A stretch of DNA of 64,000 bases. Source: JAPLDB01 sp038206355. GTDB taxonomy: Bacteria; Bacteroidota; Bacteroidia; AKYH767-A; 2013-40CM-41-45. The stretch is taken from contig JBBRAY010000009.1 in NCBI GenBank assembly GCA_038206355.1, forward strand, positions 32,495 to 96,494. Reading direction: 5' to 3'. The notes beneath the pieces are model-generated. The model saw only the letters and a list, made by a program, of their open reading frames with translations, was not told the origin of the DNA and did not search any database. Shown here one piece after another: positions 52,979 to 61,435 of this stretch; position 1 is the stretch's first letter; each line of letters starts with the position of its first letter. Made by a program: the position numbers and the translations under genes.

Positions 52979-54883
52979 ATGGTTTCAATGAATAAAATTC
53001 TATTCCTAGCCTTACTTTCGGTTTTGTCAACTGAAATATTAAAGGCACAAAATGAAAATAATATTTGGTACTTCGGCAAATTTGCCGGACTGGATTTTAA
53101 TTCCGGCGCGCCCGTTCCATTAACAAACAGTGCGATGAATACCTGGGAAGGATGTGCTTCCGTTGCCGATGCAACAACAGGCGGACTTCTGTTTTATACC
53201 AATGGTGAAACTGTATGGAACAGGAACCATGCGGTAATGCTGAATGGTACGGGGTTATGGGGACATTATTCATCTACACAATCTTCTCTTATCGTACCCA
53301 TGCCCGGAAACAATGATTTATATTATCTCTTTACTACTGACGCCGCCACATTTGGTTTTCCCTATGGAGGCGAAATGGCTTATTCAATCGTTGACATGAA
53401 TCTTGCTGCCGGTATGGGAGGAGTATCCTTAAAAAATGTTGCGCTTTTCGATACTACCGCTGAACAATTGACAGCAACACTCAATGCCGATGGCTGCAAG
53501 GTCTGGGTGCTGGCACATCGCTGGAACTCAAATGAATTTTATGCATATCTGGTTTCTGATTCCGGCATCAGCGCACCGGTTATATCTCCGGCAGGAAGTA
53601 TTCACAACTGTGCTTACTTCGGTCAAATGAAGGTTTCTCCCGACGGAAAAAAAATTGCGCTGCCTTTGCCTTGTGATTCTCTGGGAGACTATTATGTTGA
53701 GTTACTTGATTTCGATAACCAAACAGGGACCGTTAGCGGGGGAATTTTATTGCCGCAGGATCATTACGTATACGGACTTGAGTTTTCACCCGGCAACCAA
53801 TTCCTCTATACCGTTGATCACAATAATTCTGGAGCTATCATTTACAAGCAGGTCTCACAGTATAATGTTTCTCTCGGGAATGCAGCAGCAATCATTGCAT
53901 CAAGAATAATTGTTGGTGCCGTGTGGAATGCAACAACTTTCTTCAATGGCGCAGCACAACTGGCACCGGATGGAAAAATTTATGTTGTGCCTACTGACAA
54001 TGATTCCATTTGTGTAGTCAACGATCCTGACAGTACAGGACTCGCTTGTAATTTTGTAGTTCCGGGATTGTATCTCTCAAGGCAAAATGACCACGGACTT
54101 CCGAATAAAGTCGTAAAGGCAAATGCTCCTTGCGCATTGACGGCGTTGTTCACCGGAGTGAATCACATTTGTCCGGGTACGTGTACTGATTTTACAAATC
54201 TTTCTATTGGTGCAACATCTTATATATGGCAATTTACGGGCGCCAATCCCAATGTGAGCACCGACGTAAACCCCGTTCAGATATGTTACAATACACCGGG
54301 AACATATTCAGTCACACTCATTGCAACCAATGCGAACGGAAGTGATACGCTCGTATTGAATAATTACATAACCGTTTACCCCTACCCTTCAGCACAGGGA
54401 ATTATTCAAAGCGGTGATACACTTTTTGCCAATCAGGGCGCAGTTACATTTCAGTGGTATCATGATGCAATATTAATTTCCGGTGCAACGGATTATTATT
54501 TTGTGGCTGAAGATGGCGGCAATTACAGTGTTGTGGCAACGGACATGAACGGATGTGAGGTGGAAGCAGTGGTGTTTGATGTAGTGGCAAGCAGCCAGTC
54601 ATTCGTCATTCGTCATCAGTCATTGGTCGTATATCCGGTTCCGGCACAGGAAAAGTTATGGATCAGGATACCTGAATTTATAAATAGGGAAAAAGGAGTT
54701 ACAGAATCACTAAAAATATTTGACGTGGCAGGGAAATACATTTCGGAATTCATTCCTGTTTATTCAAGCGATCAGAATATCCCGGAAGCAGATGTCAGTT
54801 TATTGACTCCCGGATTTTACTTTCTTCAGATGACAGGGAAAAATAATGAAATGCATACGTTCAAATTCGTTATTCAACGATAG
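52979..54883 (+). CDS. T9SS paralogue 11: WYFG-propeller head with the common cassette (634 aa), divergent
   Basis: The only plus-strand member. Starts at 52979 or at the second ATG at 52988; signal peptide ends ILKAQ. Head: NIWYFGKFAGLDFNSGAPVPL, EGCASVADATTGGLLFYTNG, STQSSLIVPMPG, VVD/IVDMNLAAGMGG, MKVSPDGKKIALPLP, LEFSPGNQFLYTVD, QYNVSLGNAAAIIAS, QLAPDGKIYVVP, VVNDPDSTGLACNF. Cassette: LFTGVNHICPGTCTDFTN, QICYNTPGTYSVTLIATN, FQWYHDAILISGATDYYFV, GCEVEAVVFDVVASS, VYPVPAQEKLWIRIPEF, PGFYFLQM. The last ~95 residues closely follow those of paralogue 9. Followed by 110 bp and the ABC permease. Confidence 0.9.
   Translation: MVSMNKILFLALLSVLSTEILKAQNENNIWYFGKFAGLDFNSGAPVPLTNSAMNTWEGCASVADATTGGLLFYTNGETVWNRNHAVMLNGTGLWGHYSSTQSSLIVPMPGNNDLYYLFTTDAATFGFPYGGEMAYSIVDMNLAAGMGGVSLKNVALFDTTAEQLTATLNADGCKVWVLAHRWNSNEFYAYLVSDSGISAPVISPAGSIHNCAYFGQMKVSPDGKKIALPLPCDSLGDYYVELLDFDNQTGTVSGGILLPQDHYVYGLEFSPGNQFLYTVDHNNSGAIIYKQVSQYNVSLGNAAAIIASRIIVGAVWNATTFFNGAAQLAPDGKIYVVPTDNDSICVVNDPDSTGLACNFVVPGLYLSRQNDHGLPNKVVKANAPCALTALFTGVNHICPGTCTDFTNLSIGATSYIWQFTGANPNVSTDVNPVQICYNTPGTYSVTLIATNANGSDTLVLNNYITVYPYPSAQGIIQSGDTLFANQGAVTFQWYHDAILISGATDYYFVAEDGGNYSVVATDMNGCEVEAVVFDVVASSQSFVIRHQSLVVYPVPAQEKLWIRIPEFINREKGVTESLKIFDVAGKYISEFIPVYSSDQNIPEADVSLLTPGFYFLQMTGKNNEMHTFKFVIQR
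54596..54630. repeat. TCATTCGTCAT-type simple repeat inside paralogue 11
   Basis: The linker before the sorting domain is encoded by AGTCATTCGTCATTCGTCAT followed by CAGTCATTGGTC, a degenerate 9-mer array matching the one in paralogue 9 on the other strand. Confidence 0.65.
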
Positions 54884-54997
54884 GTATTCAAATTCTTTTT
54901 TCTGTAACTATGCAAACTCAATGAGTTAAATTACTTCAACCTGACACCCCGATACTTCGTACTGCGTTTCCGGAATACTTTACTGCTAACTGCGGGA

Positions 54998-56032
54998 GTG
55001 ATACTCATTGTCTTTTATCTCTTCAGTTTTTTACCTGCTGATCCGGCAAGGGCAATGCTGGGGCAACGAACGGACGCGGTTTCAAAAAACATGATCGATC
55101 ATGACTTTGCACTGGATCAGCCGGCCTCCATGCGATTTCTCATTTACCTCAACGATCTTCTTCCGTTGTCAATTTACAACAGAAAAGTAATTGAAAGTCC
55201 AATCTATCTTGATCCGGCAAAATATAAAAAGGCATTTAAAATGTTTTATTTCGGCGCAGACAAAACGATTGTTTTGAAACCACCGTACCTGCGCAGGTCT
55301 TTTCACAATAAAGATGACGTTTACGAAATGCTTAAATCCCGTTTCACTGATTCTGCTGTTTTGGTAACGGGAGCAATAATCATCGCACTTGTATTTGGGA
55401 TATTGCTGGGAATTATTTCAGCCATCAAAAAAAATACCTGGATTGGAAAAATGATCCTTTCATTTTCAATATTGGGAATTTCACTCCCGGTATTTTTCAT
55501 CGCAATATTATTTGCATGGGTATTCGGATTTATACTGCACCGATTTACCGGACTGAATATGACGGGAGGACTTTATAGCATTGATCCTTTCCTGGGTGAA
55601 TATATCAACTGGACCAACATTATACTTCCCGCGCTGGTATTATCACTCAGGCCACTGGCACTCATCATTCAGCAAACGCGCAAACGTTACCTTGATGTGA
55701 TGAGTCAACAATACATTCTTACCGCAAAAGCCAAAGGAATAAGAAGGTCTATGATCATTCTCAATCACACCTGGCTGAATACAACAGCCCCGCTCGTTAT
55801 ACTTTCGCACCGCTGGCTGGGATCAATGCTAACCTCATTGATTTTTGTGGAATTTATTTTCGGGTGGAATGGAATCGGAAAAATGGCAGTTACCGCAATC
55901 AATTATAGAGATATTCCTGTCCTCATGGGACTTGTTTTATTTGTTGCAGTAGTCTACCTTTTTTTGAGAATGCTGACAGCTTTAATCTACAGCACGATTG
56001 ATCCCCGTGTTGATTTACAAACTAAAATATGA
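54998..56032 (+). CDS. Dipeptide/oligopeptide-type ABC transporter permease (DppB-like), start uncertain
   Basis: Inner-membrane permease of the binding-protein-dependent type: after a periplasmic stretch (~residues 30-115) come hydrophobic helices with the family loop TAKAKGIRRSMIILNHTWLN (the EAA motif) near residue 240. The GTG at 54998 cuts into the first membrane helix. In the same frame the coding pattern continues upstream to about 54920 as NLTPRYFVLRFRNTLLLTAG, the normal first helix of such permeases, but no ATG, GTG or TTG occurs between there and the stop at 54905; a CTG at 54941 or another rare start may be used. No partner permease, ATPase or binding protein is adjacent. The stop overlaps the tpiA start (ATGA). 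Confidence 0.85.
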   Translation: MILIVFYLFSFLPADPARAMLGQRTDAVSKNMIDHDFALDQPASMRFLIYLNDLLPLSIYNRKVIESPIYLDPAKYKKAFKMFYFGADKTIVLKPPYLRRSFHNKDDVYEMLKSRFTDSAVLVTGAIIIALVFGILLGIISAIKKNTWIGKMILSFSILGISLPVFFIAILFAWVFGFILHRFTGLNMTGGLYSIDPFLGEYINWTNIILPALVLSLRPLALIIQQTRKRYLDVMSQQYILTAKAKGIRRSMIILNHTWLNTTAPLVILSHRWLGSMLTSLIFVEFIFGWNGIGKMAVTAINYRDIPVLMGLVLFVAVVYLFLRMLTALIYSTIDPRVDLQTKI

Positions 56033-56799
56033 GAACAAAAATTATTGCCGGCAACTGGAAAATGAACCTGAATTACGCACAGGCCATGTCGCTGGTGGAT
56101 GGAGTCATTCAGATGACTGACGACGCCATGCTTACACGCATTGTCATTGCTCCACCCTTTCCATACCTGACACAGATTGAAATGCAATGCAAACTCCGCA
56201 CGAATATTTTTATCGCTGCTCAAAACTGTTCTGACAAAATAAGCGGTGCGCTCACCGGAGAAGTGTCTGCTGCTATCTTACACAGCATTGGTGTAGAGTC
56301 CGTCATCATCGGTCATTCCGAGCGGAGGTCAATCTACAATGAAACAGATGATGTTATTGCAGAGAAAATAAAACGTGCAGTTGAAAATGACCTTCAGCCG
56401 ATTTTCTGCTGTGGGGAATTGTTGCACGAAAGAAATTCAGGTTCTCATTTTAAAATCGTAAAAAGTCAGGTCGAAAAAGGACTTTACCATCTTCATTCAA
56501 ATCAAATGGAAGATGTCATCATTGCATATGAACCGGTGTGGGCCATTGGTACCGGCGTAACTGCCTCATCTGCACAAGCACAGGAGATGCATCACTTTAT
56601 CCGGAACCTGATAACGGAAAAATTTGGAACGGTGGTTTCAGAAAAAATCAGAATACTATATGGCGGAAGTGTGAATGCAAAAAATGCATTTGAACTTTTC
56701 AGTTGCGCTGATGTAGACGGCGGACTGGTTGGTGGAGCATCACTCAAAGCGGAGGAATTTTCTTCCATCATAGCAGCAATGGAAAAAGTTCACGCTTAA
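56029..56799 (+). CDS. tpiA: Triosephosphate isomerase
   Basis: The glycolytic TIM-barrel enzyme interconverting dihydroxyacetone phosphate and glyceraldehyde 3-phosphate. All key residues are present in the 256-residue protein: AGNWKMN with the catalytic lysine, IIGHSERR with the electrophilic histidine near residue 98, YEPVWAIGTG with the catalytic glutamate near residue 168, and the phosphate loops YGGSVN and GGLVGGASL. It overlaps the permease stop by 4 bp. At its 3' end the TAA shares bases with the stop codon of the convergent DinB-family gene. Confidence 0.98.
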   Translation: MRTKIIAGNWKMNLNYAQAMSLVDGVIQMTDDAMLTRIVIAPPFPYLTQIEMQCKLRTNIFIAAQNCSDKISGALTGEVSAAILHSIGVESVIIGHSERRSIYNETDDVIAEKIKRAVENDLQPIFCCGELLHERNSGSHFKIVKSQVEKGLYHLHSNQMEDVIIAYEPVWAIGTGVTASSAQAQEMHHFIRNLITEKFGTVVSEKIRILYGGSVNAKNAFELFSCADVDGGLVGGASLKAEEFSSIIAAMEKVHA

Positions 56800-57314
56800 G
56801 AAAGATACCTTTCACTGATCACTTTCATGTGGTGCGCCTGGTGAACATAAATCATAAATATTTTTGCCCGTACCGATACTTCAGCTTCATTGGCAATTCC
56901 TGTTTTGTCAATCATTTCCGGACTGAAATTTTCAATCAGCGAAATTGTTGCATCCCTTACCGTCATGAGCTCAGCAGCAATATTTTTCAGAGTGCGGTTA
57001 CGATAGTTTGAAGCCGGAGTATATGTATTTTCATCAAATCCGGCCATCGGCGTTTTGTCGTTTCTTGAAATACGCAACGCACGGTAACTGAGAATTCTTT
57101 CGGTATCGCATACATGCCCCACAACTTCCTTGAGCATCCATTTTCCGGGAGCATAAACCAAAGCCCCTCTGTCATCTGAAATCCCTGAAAGAAATTTATC
57201 AGTCTCATCCTTCTGACTTTTGATGAGTTCAAGCATGTCATCCTCCGGTTTTACATATTTCAGATACGACTGATAATACGTTGATAATTCCTCTGCTTTA
57301 GGTACTGCAATCAT
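56796..57314 (-). CDS. DinB family protein (putative metal-dependent hydrolase/thiol transferase fold)
   Basis: A 172-residue four-helix-bundle protein of the DinB/YfiT superfamily: YAPGKWMLKEVVGHVCDTERILSYR (long landmark, read in parts) carries the first histidine near residue 67, and VHQAHHMKVISERYL at the C terminus carries the pair that completes the usual three-His metal site. DinB proteins have varied roles, often linked to stress; none can be assigned. Cytoplasmic. It is convergent with tpiA, sharing stop-codon bases at 56796-56799, and lies 20 bp after the S41 protease on the same strand. Confidence 0.87.
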   Translation of the reverse strand: MIAVPKAEELSTYYQSYLKYVKPEDDMLELIKSQKDETDKFLSGISDDRGALVYAPGKWMLKEVVGHVCDTERILSYRALRISRNDKTPMAGFDENTYTPASNYRNRTLKNIAAELMTVRDATISLIENFSPEMIDKTGIANEAEVSVRAKIFMIYVHQAHHMKVISERYLS

Positions 57315-57333
57315 GACATAATTTTTTTAGAAA

Positions 57334-58926
57334 TCAATTCCCCGCAATTTTCATTTTCTCAAATGTATTGTCTTTCAGCGCTTCTAAAGCTTTCTTCAAT
57401 GCATTATTCCGTTCATTGTAAACCTCTATAGCACCTTCCACACTCCACAAATTCTGCGCAATGATTGCTTTGATGTTCAGTTTGATCAGATCAGCGGATA
57501 ATTTCAAACCCGCACTGTCATTTTTCACTTTCAGTTTCTCAGCATTGGCAAGAAAATCATTCATGAATTTTTCAGTCACCACAAACTTCGCCCTGAAATC
57601 CTCAAGCGTAGGATAATTCTTTTTCAGTTCATTCCTGTTATCATCCACATACGTTAGAACAAAATCATTGAAAGCATTTTGTCTGCGTAAATCAGTGAAG
57701 AAGGCACTAAACTCCGTAGTATCGAGTGGCACAAACAAATCAGGCATAATTCCGCCACCACCATGAACCAATCGTTTATTATTTGTAAAATATTCGGTGG
57801 AGTCGTTGAAATGAATGCTATCGGGATTGGTAAGCTCACCGTTTTTAATTCTGTTTGCAAAATCAAGTTCATATTCTTCCTCGTCACCCATTTCATATGG
57901 CTTTTGAATGCAACGACCGGAAGGAGTATAATAGTGCGCTACTGTTAAACGTATTGCCGAACCATCAGGTAGCTGAATCGGTTTCTGTACGAGGCCTTTG
58001 CCAAACGAACGTCTTCCGATAATCAGTCCGCGGTCCCAGTCCTGCACTGCGCCGGATACAATTTCACTTGCCGAAGCAGAACTTTCATCAATCAAAATGG
58101 CAAGTTTTCCTTTTTCCCATCCACCGGTACTTGTTGAATTATAATCTTCACTTTGTGTGGTGCGGCCACGGGTGAAAACGATTTTCTTCCCTTCAGATAA
58201 AAACTCATCACTGAGTTCAACGGCACGATTCAGGTATCCGCCACCATTTCCCTGAAGGTCCAGGATGAGCGATTGTAAACCCTGGCCTTTCAGTTTTGCC
58301 AGTGCAGCTTTAAATTCCACCACCGTATTATCTGCAAACCTGCTAATCTTGATGTAACCGACAGTTGGTGAAACCATATAAGTTGCATCAATACTGAACA
58401 ACGGAATCTGGTCTCGGGTAATGACGTAATCAATCAGGTCAGCATTTCCTCTTCTCAATATTCCCACAGTAACTTTTGTTCCCTTAGTACCACGAAGCAG
58501 TTTGAGGACATCATTGTTGGTAATCTTCACGCCGGCTTTCACAACACCGTCAATCTTTACAATTCTATCGCCCTGGCGTATACCTAGTTTTTCACTCGGC
58601 CCACCGGCAATCGTTTGTGCAACCATGATGGTATCATTCAGTATGTTGAACTGAATGCCGATCCCGTCAAACTTACCTACAAGCGGTTCGTTCATCTCCC
58701 GCATTTCTTCCGCGGGGATATAAACAGAATGCGGATCGAGGTCCTTCACCATTGCACGAATGGCATCATCAGTCATCTTCTTCTCATTGATTGTATCCAC
58801 ATAGGCATACTTAATTGCCTGCAATGCATATTCAATTTTATTGGTTTGCGAAAAAGGCTGAGAAAATGTAAACGTGGAAGTGAAAAGGAAAATTAAAACA
58901 AGAAAATTCTTTACCGGCTTTATCAT
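57334..58926 (-). CDS. S41 family C-terminal processing peptidase with PDZ domain
   Basis: An exported serine protease of the Ctp/Tsp family, 530 residues from the ATG at 58926 (MIKPVKNFLVLIFLF, cleavage near FTFSQ); the frame extends to 58980 but the longer form would precede the signal peptide. Residues ~85-175 hold the PDZ domain (GIGIQFNILNDTIMV, LGIRQGDRIVKIDG); the S41 core follows with VGYIKISRF, LQSLILDLQGNGGGYL, ILIDESSASASEIVSG carrying the catalytic serine near residue 320, and RRSFGKGLVQ carrying the lysine. The C-terminal ~130 residues are a helical extension. These proteases trim protein C termini in the periplasm or envelope. Confidence 0.93.
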   Translation of the reverse strand: MIKPVKNFLVLIFLFTSTFTFSQPFSQTNKIEYALQAIKYAYVDTINEKKMTDDAIRAMVKDLDPHSVYIPAEEMREMNEPLVGKFDGIGIQFNILNDTIMVAQTIAGGPSEKLGIRQGDRIVKIDGVVKAGVKITNNDVLKLLRGTKGTKVTVGILRRGNADLIDYVITRDQIPLFSIDATYMVSPTVGYIKISRFADNTVVEFKAALAKLKGQGLQSLILDLQGNGGGYLNRAVELSDEFLSEGKKIVFTRGRTTQSEDYNSTSTGGWEKGKLAILIDESSASASEIVSGAVQDWDRGLIIGRRSFGKGLVQKPIQLPDGSAIRLTVAHYYTPSGRCIQKPYEMGDEEEYELDFANRIKNGELTNPDSIHFNDSTEYFTNNKRLVHGGGGIMPDLFVPLDTTEFSAFFTDLRRQNAFNDFVLTYVDDNRNELKKNYPTLEDFRAKFVVTEKFMNDFLANAEKLKVKNDSAGLKLSADLIKLNIKAIIAQNLWSVEGAIEVYNERNNALKKALEALKDNTFEKMKIAGN

Positions 58927-59642
58927 AGATTTTTTTTTAACTGCTGCAAAATTACACAAAAGAAAAGTCTGTAAAATCAAATTAATATCTCGTTAACAGT
59001 AAATTATCAGCCAACACTCCTTATTTTAAAAAATCAACAGATCAATCAATTTACTCAACGGCAGTAAACCAATGCTTAAAAAATTATGGAGCAATTGTTC
59101 CCGGTATTAATGGAGTCCTGTCCCGCTGTACACTGCAAGTCCTCCCCTGAAGCAAAGCGCAAGCGCTTGCTACAGGGTCCGGGCTTTCCGTTACCATCGG
59201 GGCTGCTGTAGCAGGTTTGCGTATCAGGCTTGTCACACGTCCATCGGAGTTTAATAATACTTCATACATCAGATTTTTTAAGTTCCTCCATCGCTAAAAT
59301 ACTGAATACAATCCCAAAAACTATTTCAAATAAGGTCCCTGGATCCGCTTTTATAGTACACCTTTACCGAATATTGAATTCTCTGATTTTAAAACGCAGC
59401 ACCCTGTGTTGCATTGCAGAAAATTTAACGACAATATGTTTATTTGAATTGAAAATTACTTTTACTCCTATTACTTCCATTTTCATCTATTTGAATTTGC
59501 ATGAACTGATTTCTCACCAGGAATAAATTTATCTGAATTTTATTATTACCTGTCAGGTGCCTCACAAATAGGTAAGGTGGGTTTGTATTGCCATTATCCA
59601 AACAACAATAATTTAATATTAAAAATAAATAAAAACAAATAA
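58927..59642. other. 716-bp intergenic stretch with a REP-like element and no supported gene
   Basis: Contains the second copy of the hairpin element (59115-59203). The remainder is AT-rich, with no convincing frame: candidate frames overlapping 59084-59526 have no family resemblance and one is translated from the repeat itself. The last ~60 bp before 59643 are A/T-rich and probably hold the promoter of the T9SS gene, but no clear TAnnTTTG box was seen. Confidence 0.5.
59115..59203. repeat. Dispersed REP-like hairpin element, copy 2
   Basis: A stem CCCTGAAGCAAAGCG / CGCTTGCTACAGGG at 59145-59177, flanked by GTCCTGTCCCGCT on the left and ACCATCGGGGC on the right, in the same order as the element at 2801-2862. 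The stem sequences differ mainly by compensating changes (AGTAA to AGCAA paired with TTACT to TTGCT), which supports a selected hairpin. Confidence 0.7.
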
Positions 59643-61208
59643 ATGAAAAAAACAATTACTTTTTTAGTCGCGCTTTTAACAAGCACCACAATTTTAATGG
59701 CTCAAACAACATTTCAAAAAAATTTCGGTGGAACAACGATTGGTAACATAAGCATCAGCCATCAAACCACTGATGGCGGGTATATCCTGGGAGGATGGAG
59801 CGGAAATTTGCCGATTGATTATTTTTTGGTAAAAACCGATTCACAATCAAATATCGTCTGGACTAAAACTTACGGTACACCAAACGGCGCCGAATCCCTT
59901 TATGATGTAATACAAACCTCAGACGGCGGATATATGCTAGCCGGTGACCATGGTGCTACATTTAATTCCTACAGAGACATGTTTTTTGTAAAAACAGATT
60001 CAAATGGCGACACATTATTTACCCGAACGTTTGGAGGATACGCCGGAGAATCTGCAACCTGTATTATCCAAACAGCAGATGGTGGATACCTTGCCGCAGG
60101 TCAATTTTCTGACAATACAGGTAACACCTCTGTCCTATTATATAAAATGAATGCAGCAGGCGATTCATCATGGACGGCATTACTAAATTCTGCAAATGAA
60201 AGTGCCCGTGCAATCGGACAAACTTCCGACGGAGGATTCATCATCGGTGGCTCGTACAACCCCAATCCTTATGAAACTGATTCGTATTTAATTAAAACCG
60301 ATAATTTAGGTAATGTGCAATGGAATAATAGATATCTGATACTTGGAAATGATCATCTTCTATCAGTTGGACAAACAAGTGATGGTGGTTATTTTATGGG
60401 AGGCGCGACCATACCTGTGGGCGGACTTAATAATAAACTTTTCCTGATCCGTACCGATGCTGCCGGAGATACTTTATGGACATCGACCTATGGAGGAACC
60501 GGCTTAGATGATGGAGGAGAAACAGTGCAAACTTCAGATGGAGGCTTTATTCAATGCGGACGAACAGAAAATTTCGGAGCGAATTCAAATGGTGACGCAT
60601 GTCTGATTAAAACAAATGCAAACGGAACAATAGAATGGAGCAAAAGATATGGCGGAAACGGGCCTGAAGAATTTTCTTCAATTAATGAAACTGCCGACCA
60701 TGGCTTTATTGCAGGAGGTTCATGCGGAAGTTTTGGAACAGGATATTTATACACTGTTAAAACAGATTATCTTGGAAACAGCAATTGTTCAGAAAATGCA
60801 ACACCTGCACTTGCGTATCATCCTCCTGTTACCGTTTCCACTTCAACGCTGATCAGTACTTTACCATCTGCATGGGTTGATGCTCCGGCAATTACCGTAG
60901 GATCACTTGATACGGCCATTCATAGTATTTGTATTTCAATAAGCGGAACAATTGAACTTGAAAATAATTCATTTTCTTTTTCGGTTTATCCAAGTGTTGT
61001 TACCAATGAATTTAATGTTTTTATCAAAGAACCGGAAAACAATTCAAAAATTGAAATTTACAATATACTAGGCTTACCGGTATATAAACAAGTTACAGCA
61101 ACTCAAAACAACAGCATTAATTTCAGTAGTTATCCGAATGGTTTATACCTGATAAAAGTAATAACAGAGAATAAAAATACAGCCACACAAAAACTTATAA
61201 AAGAATAA
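59643..61208 (+). CDS. Secreted TSDGG-repeat beta-propeller protein with T9SS sorting domain
   Basis: A 521-residue exported protein (signal peptide ends TILMAQ). About seven repeats of ~50 residues carry QTSDGGYxxGG ... LVKTDxxGxxxWTxxYGG (for example QTSDGGYMLAGD, QTADGGYLAAGQ, QTSDGGFIIGGS, ETADHGFIAGGS), a propeller family common in Bacteroidetes. A short variable region follows, then a type A sorting domain from ~residue 440: FSVYPSVVTNEFNVFI, IYNILGLPVYK, NGLYLIKV. The usual YPNPV strand reads YPSVV here. It has its own terminator at 61246. Unlike the cluster genes it has no cysteine-type PKD. Confidence 0.88.
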   Translation: MKKTITFLVALLTSTTILMAQTTFQKNFGGTTIGNISISHQTTDGGYILGGWSGNLPIDYFLVKTDSQSNIVWTKTYGTPNGAESLYDVIQTSDGGYMLAGDHGATFNSYRDMFFVKTDSNGDTLFTRTFGGYAGESATCIIQTADGGYLAAGQFSDNTGNTSVLLYKMNAAGDSSWTALLNSANESARAIGQTSDGGFIIGGSYNPNPYETDSYLIKTDNLGNVQWNNRYLILGNDHLLSVGQTSDGGYFMGGATIPVGGLNNKLFLIRTDAAGDTLWTSTYGGTGLDDGGETVQTSDGGFIQCGRTENFGANSNGDACLIKTNANGTIEWSKRYGGNGPEEFSSINETADHGFIAGGSCGSFGTGYLYTVKTDYLGNSNCSENATPALAYHPPVTVSTSTLISTLPSAWVDAPAITVGSLDTAIHSICISISGTIELENNSFSFSVYPSVVTNEFNVFIKEPENNSKIEIYNILGLPVYKQVTATQNNSINFSSYPNGLYLIKVITENKNTATQKLIKE

Positions 61209-61245
61209 AGTTCAGGTATTCAAAACGGATCTTCAAAACAATTTT

Positions 61246-61282
61246 AAAATCGCCCTTAATGAATAATTAGGGCGATTTTTTA
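61246..61282 (+). terminator. Rho-independent terminator after the T9SS propeller gene
   Basis: AAAATCGCCCTTAAT pairs with ATTAGGGCGATTTTT (one bulge) with a short loop, followed by T's, 38 bp after the stop codon. Confidence 0.85.
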
Positions 61283-61435
61283 TTCAAGCTATTCCAATAA
61301 GCTTCATGCCAATACGTCGCTTCAAAATTCAACTCCGGCATTTCAACTTTCTCATCTTTAAAGGGTCAAGCACAATAAATTAAACACGATGCAATAGATT
61401 TTTCTGCCCGATGGAATTCCAACATGACAATATAA

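Noticed and set aside
59084..59526. Short frames on both strands in the gap before the T9SS propeller gene
   Set aside because: The minus-strand one is translated from the REP-like element; the plus-strand one has no family resemblance or credible start.
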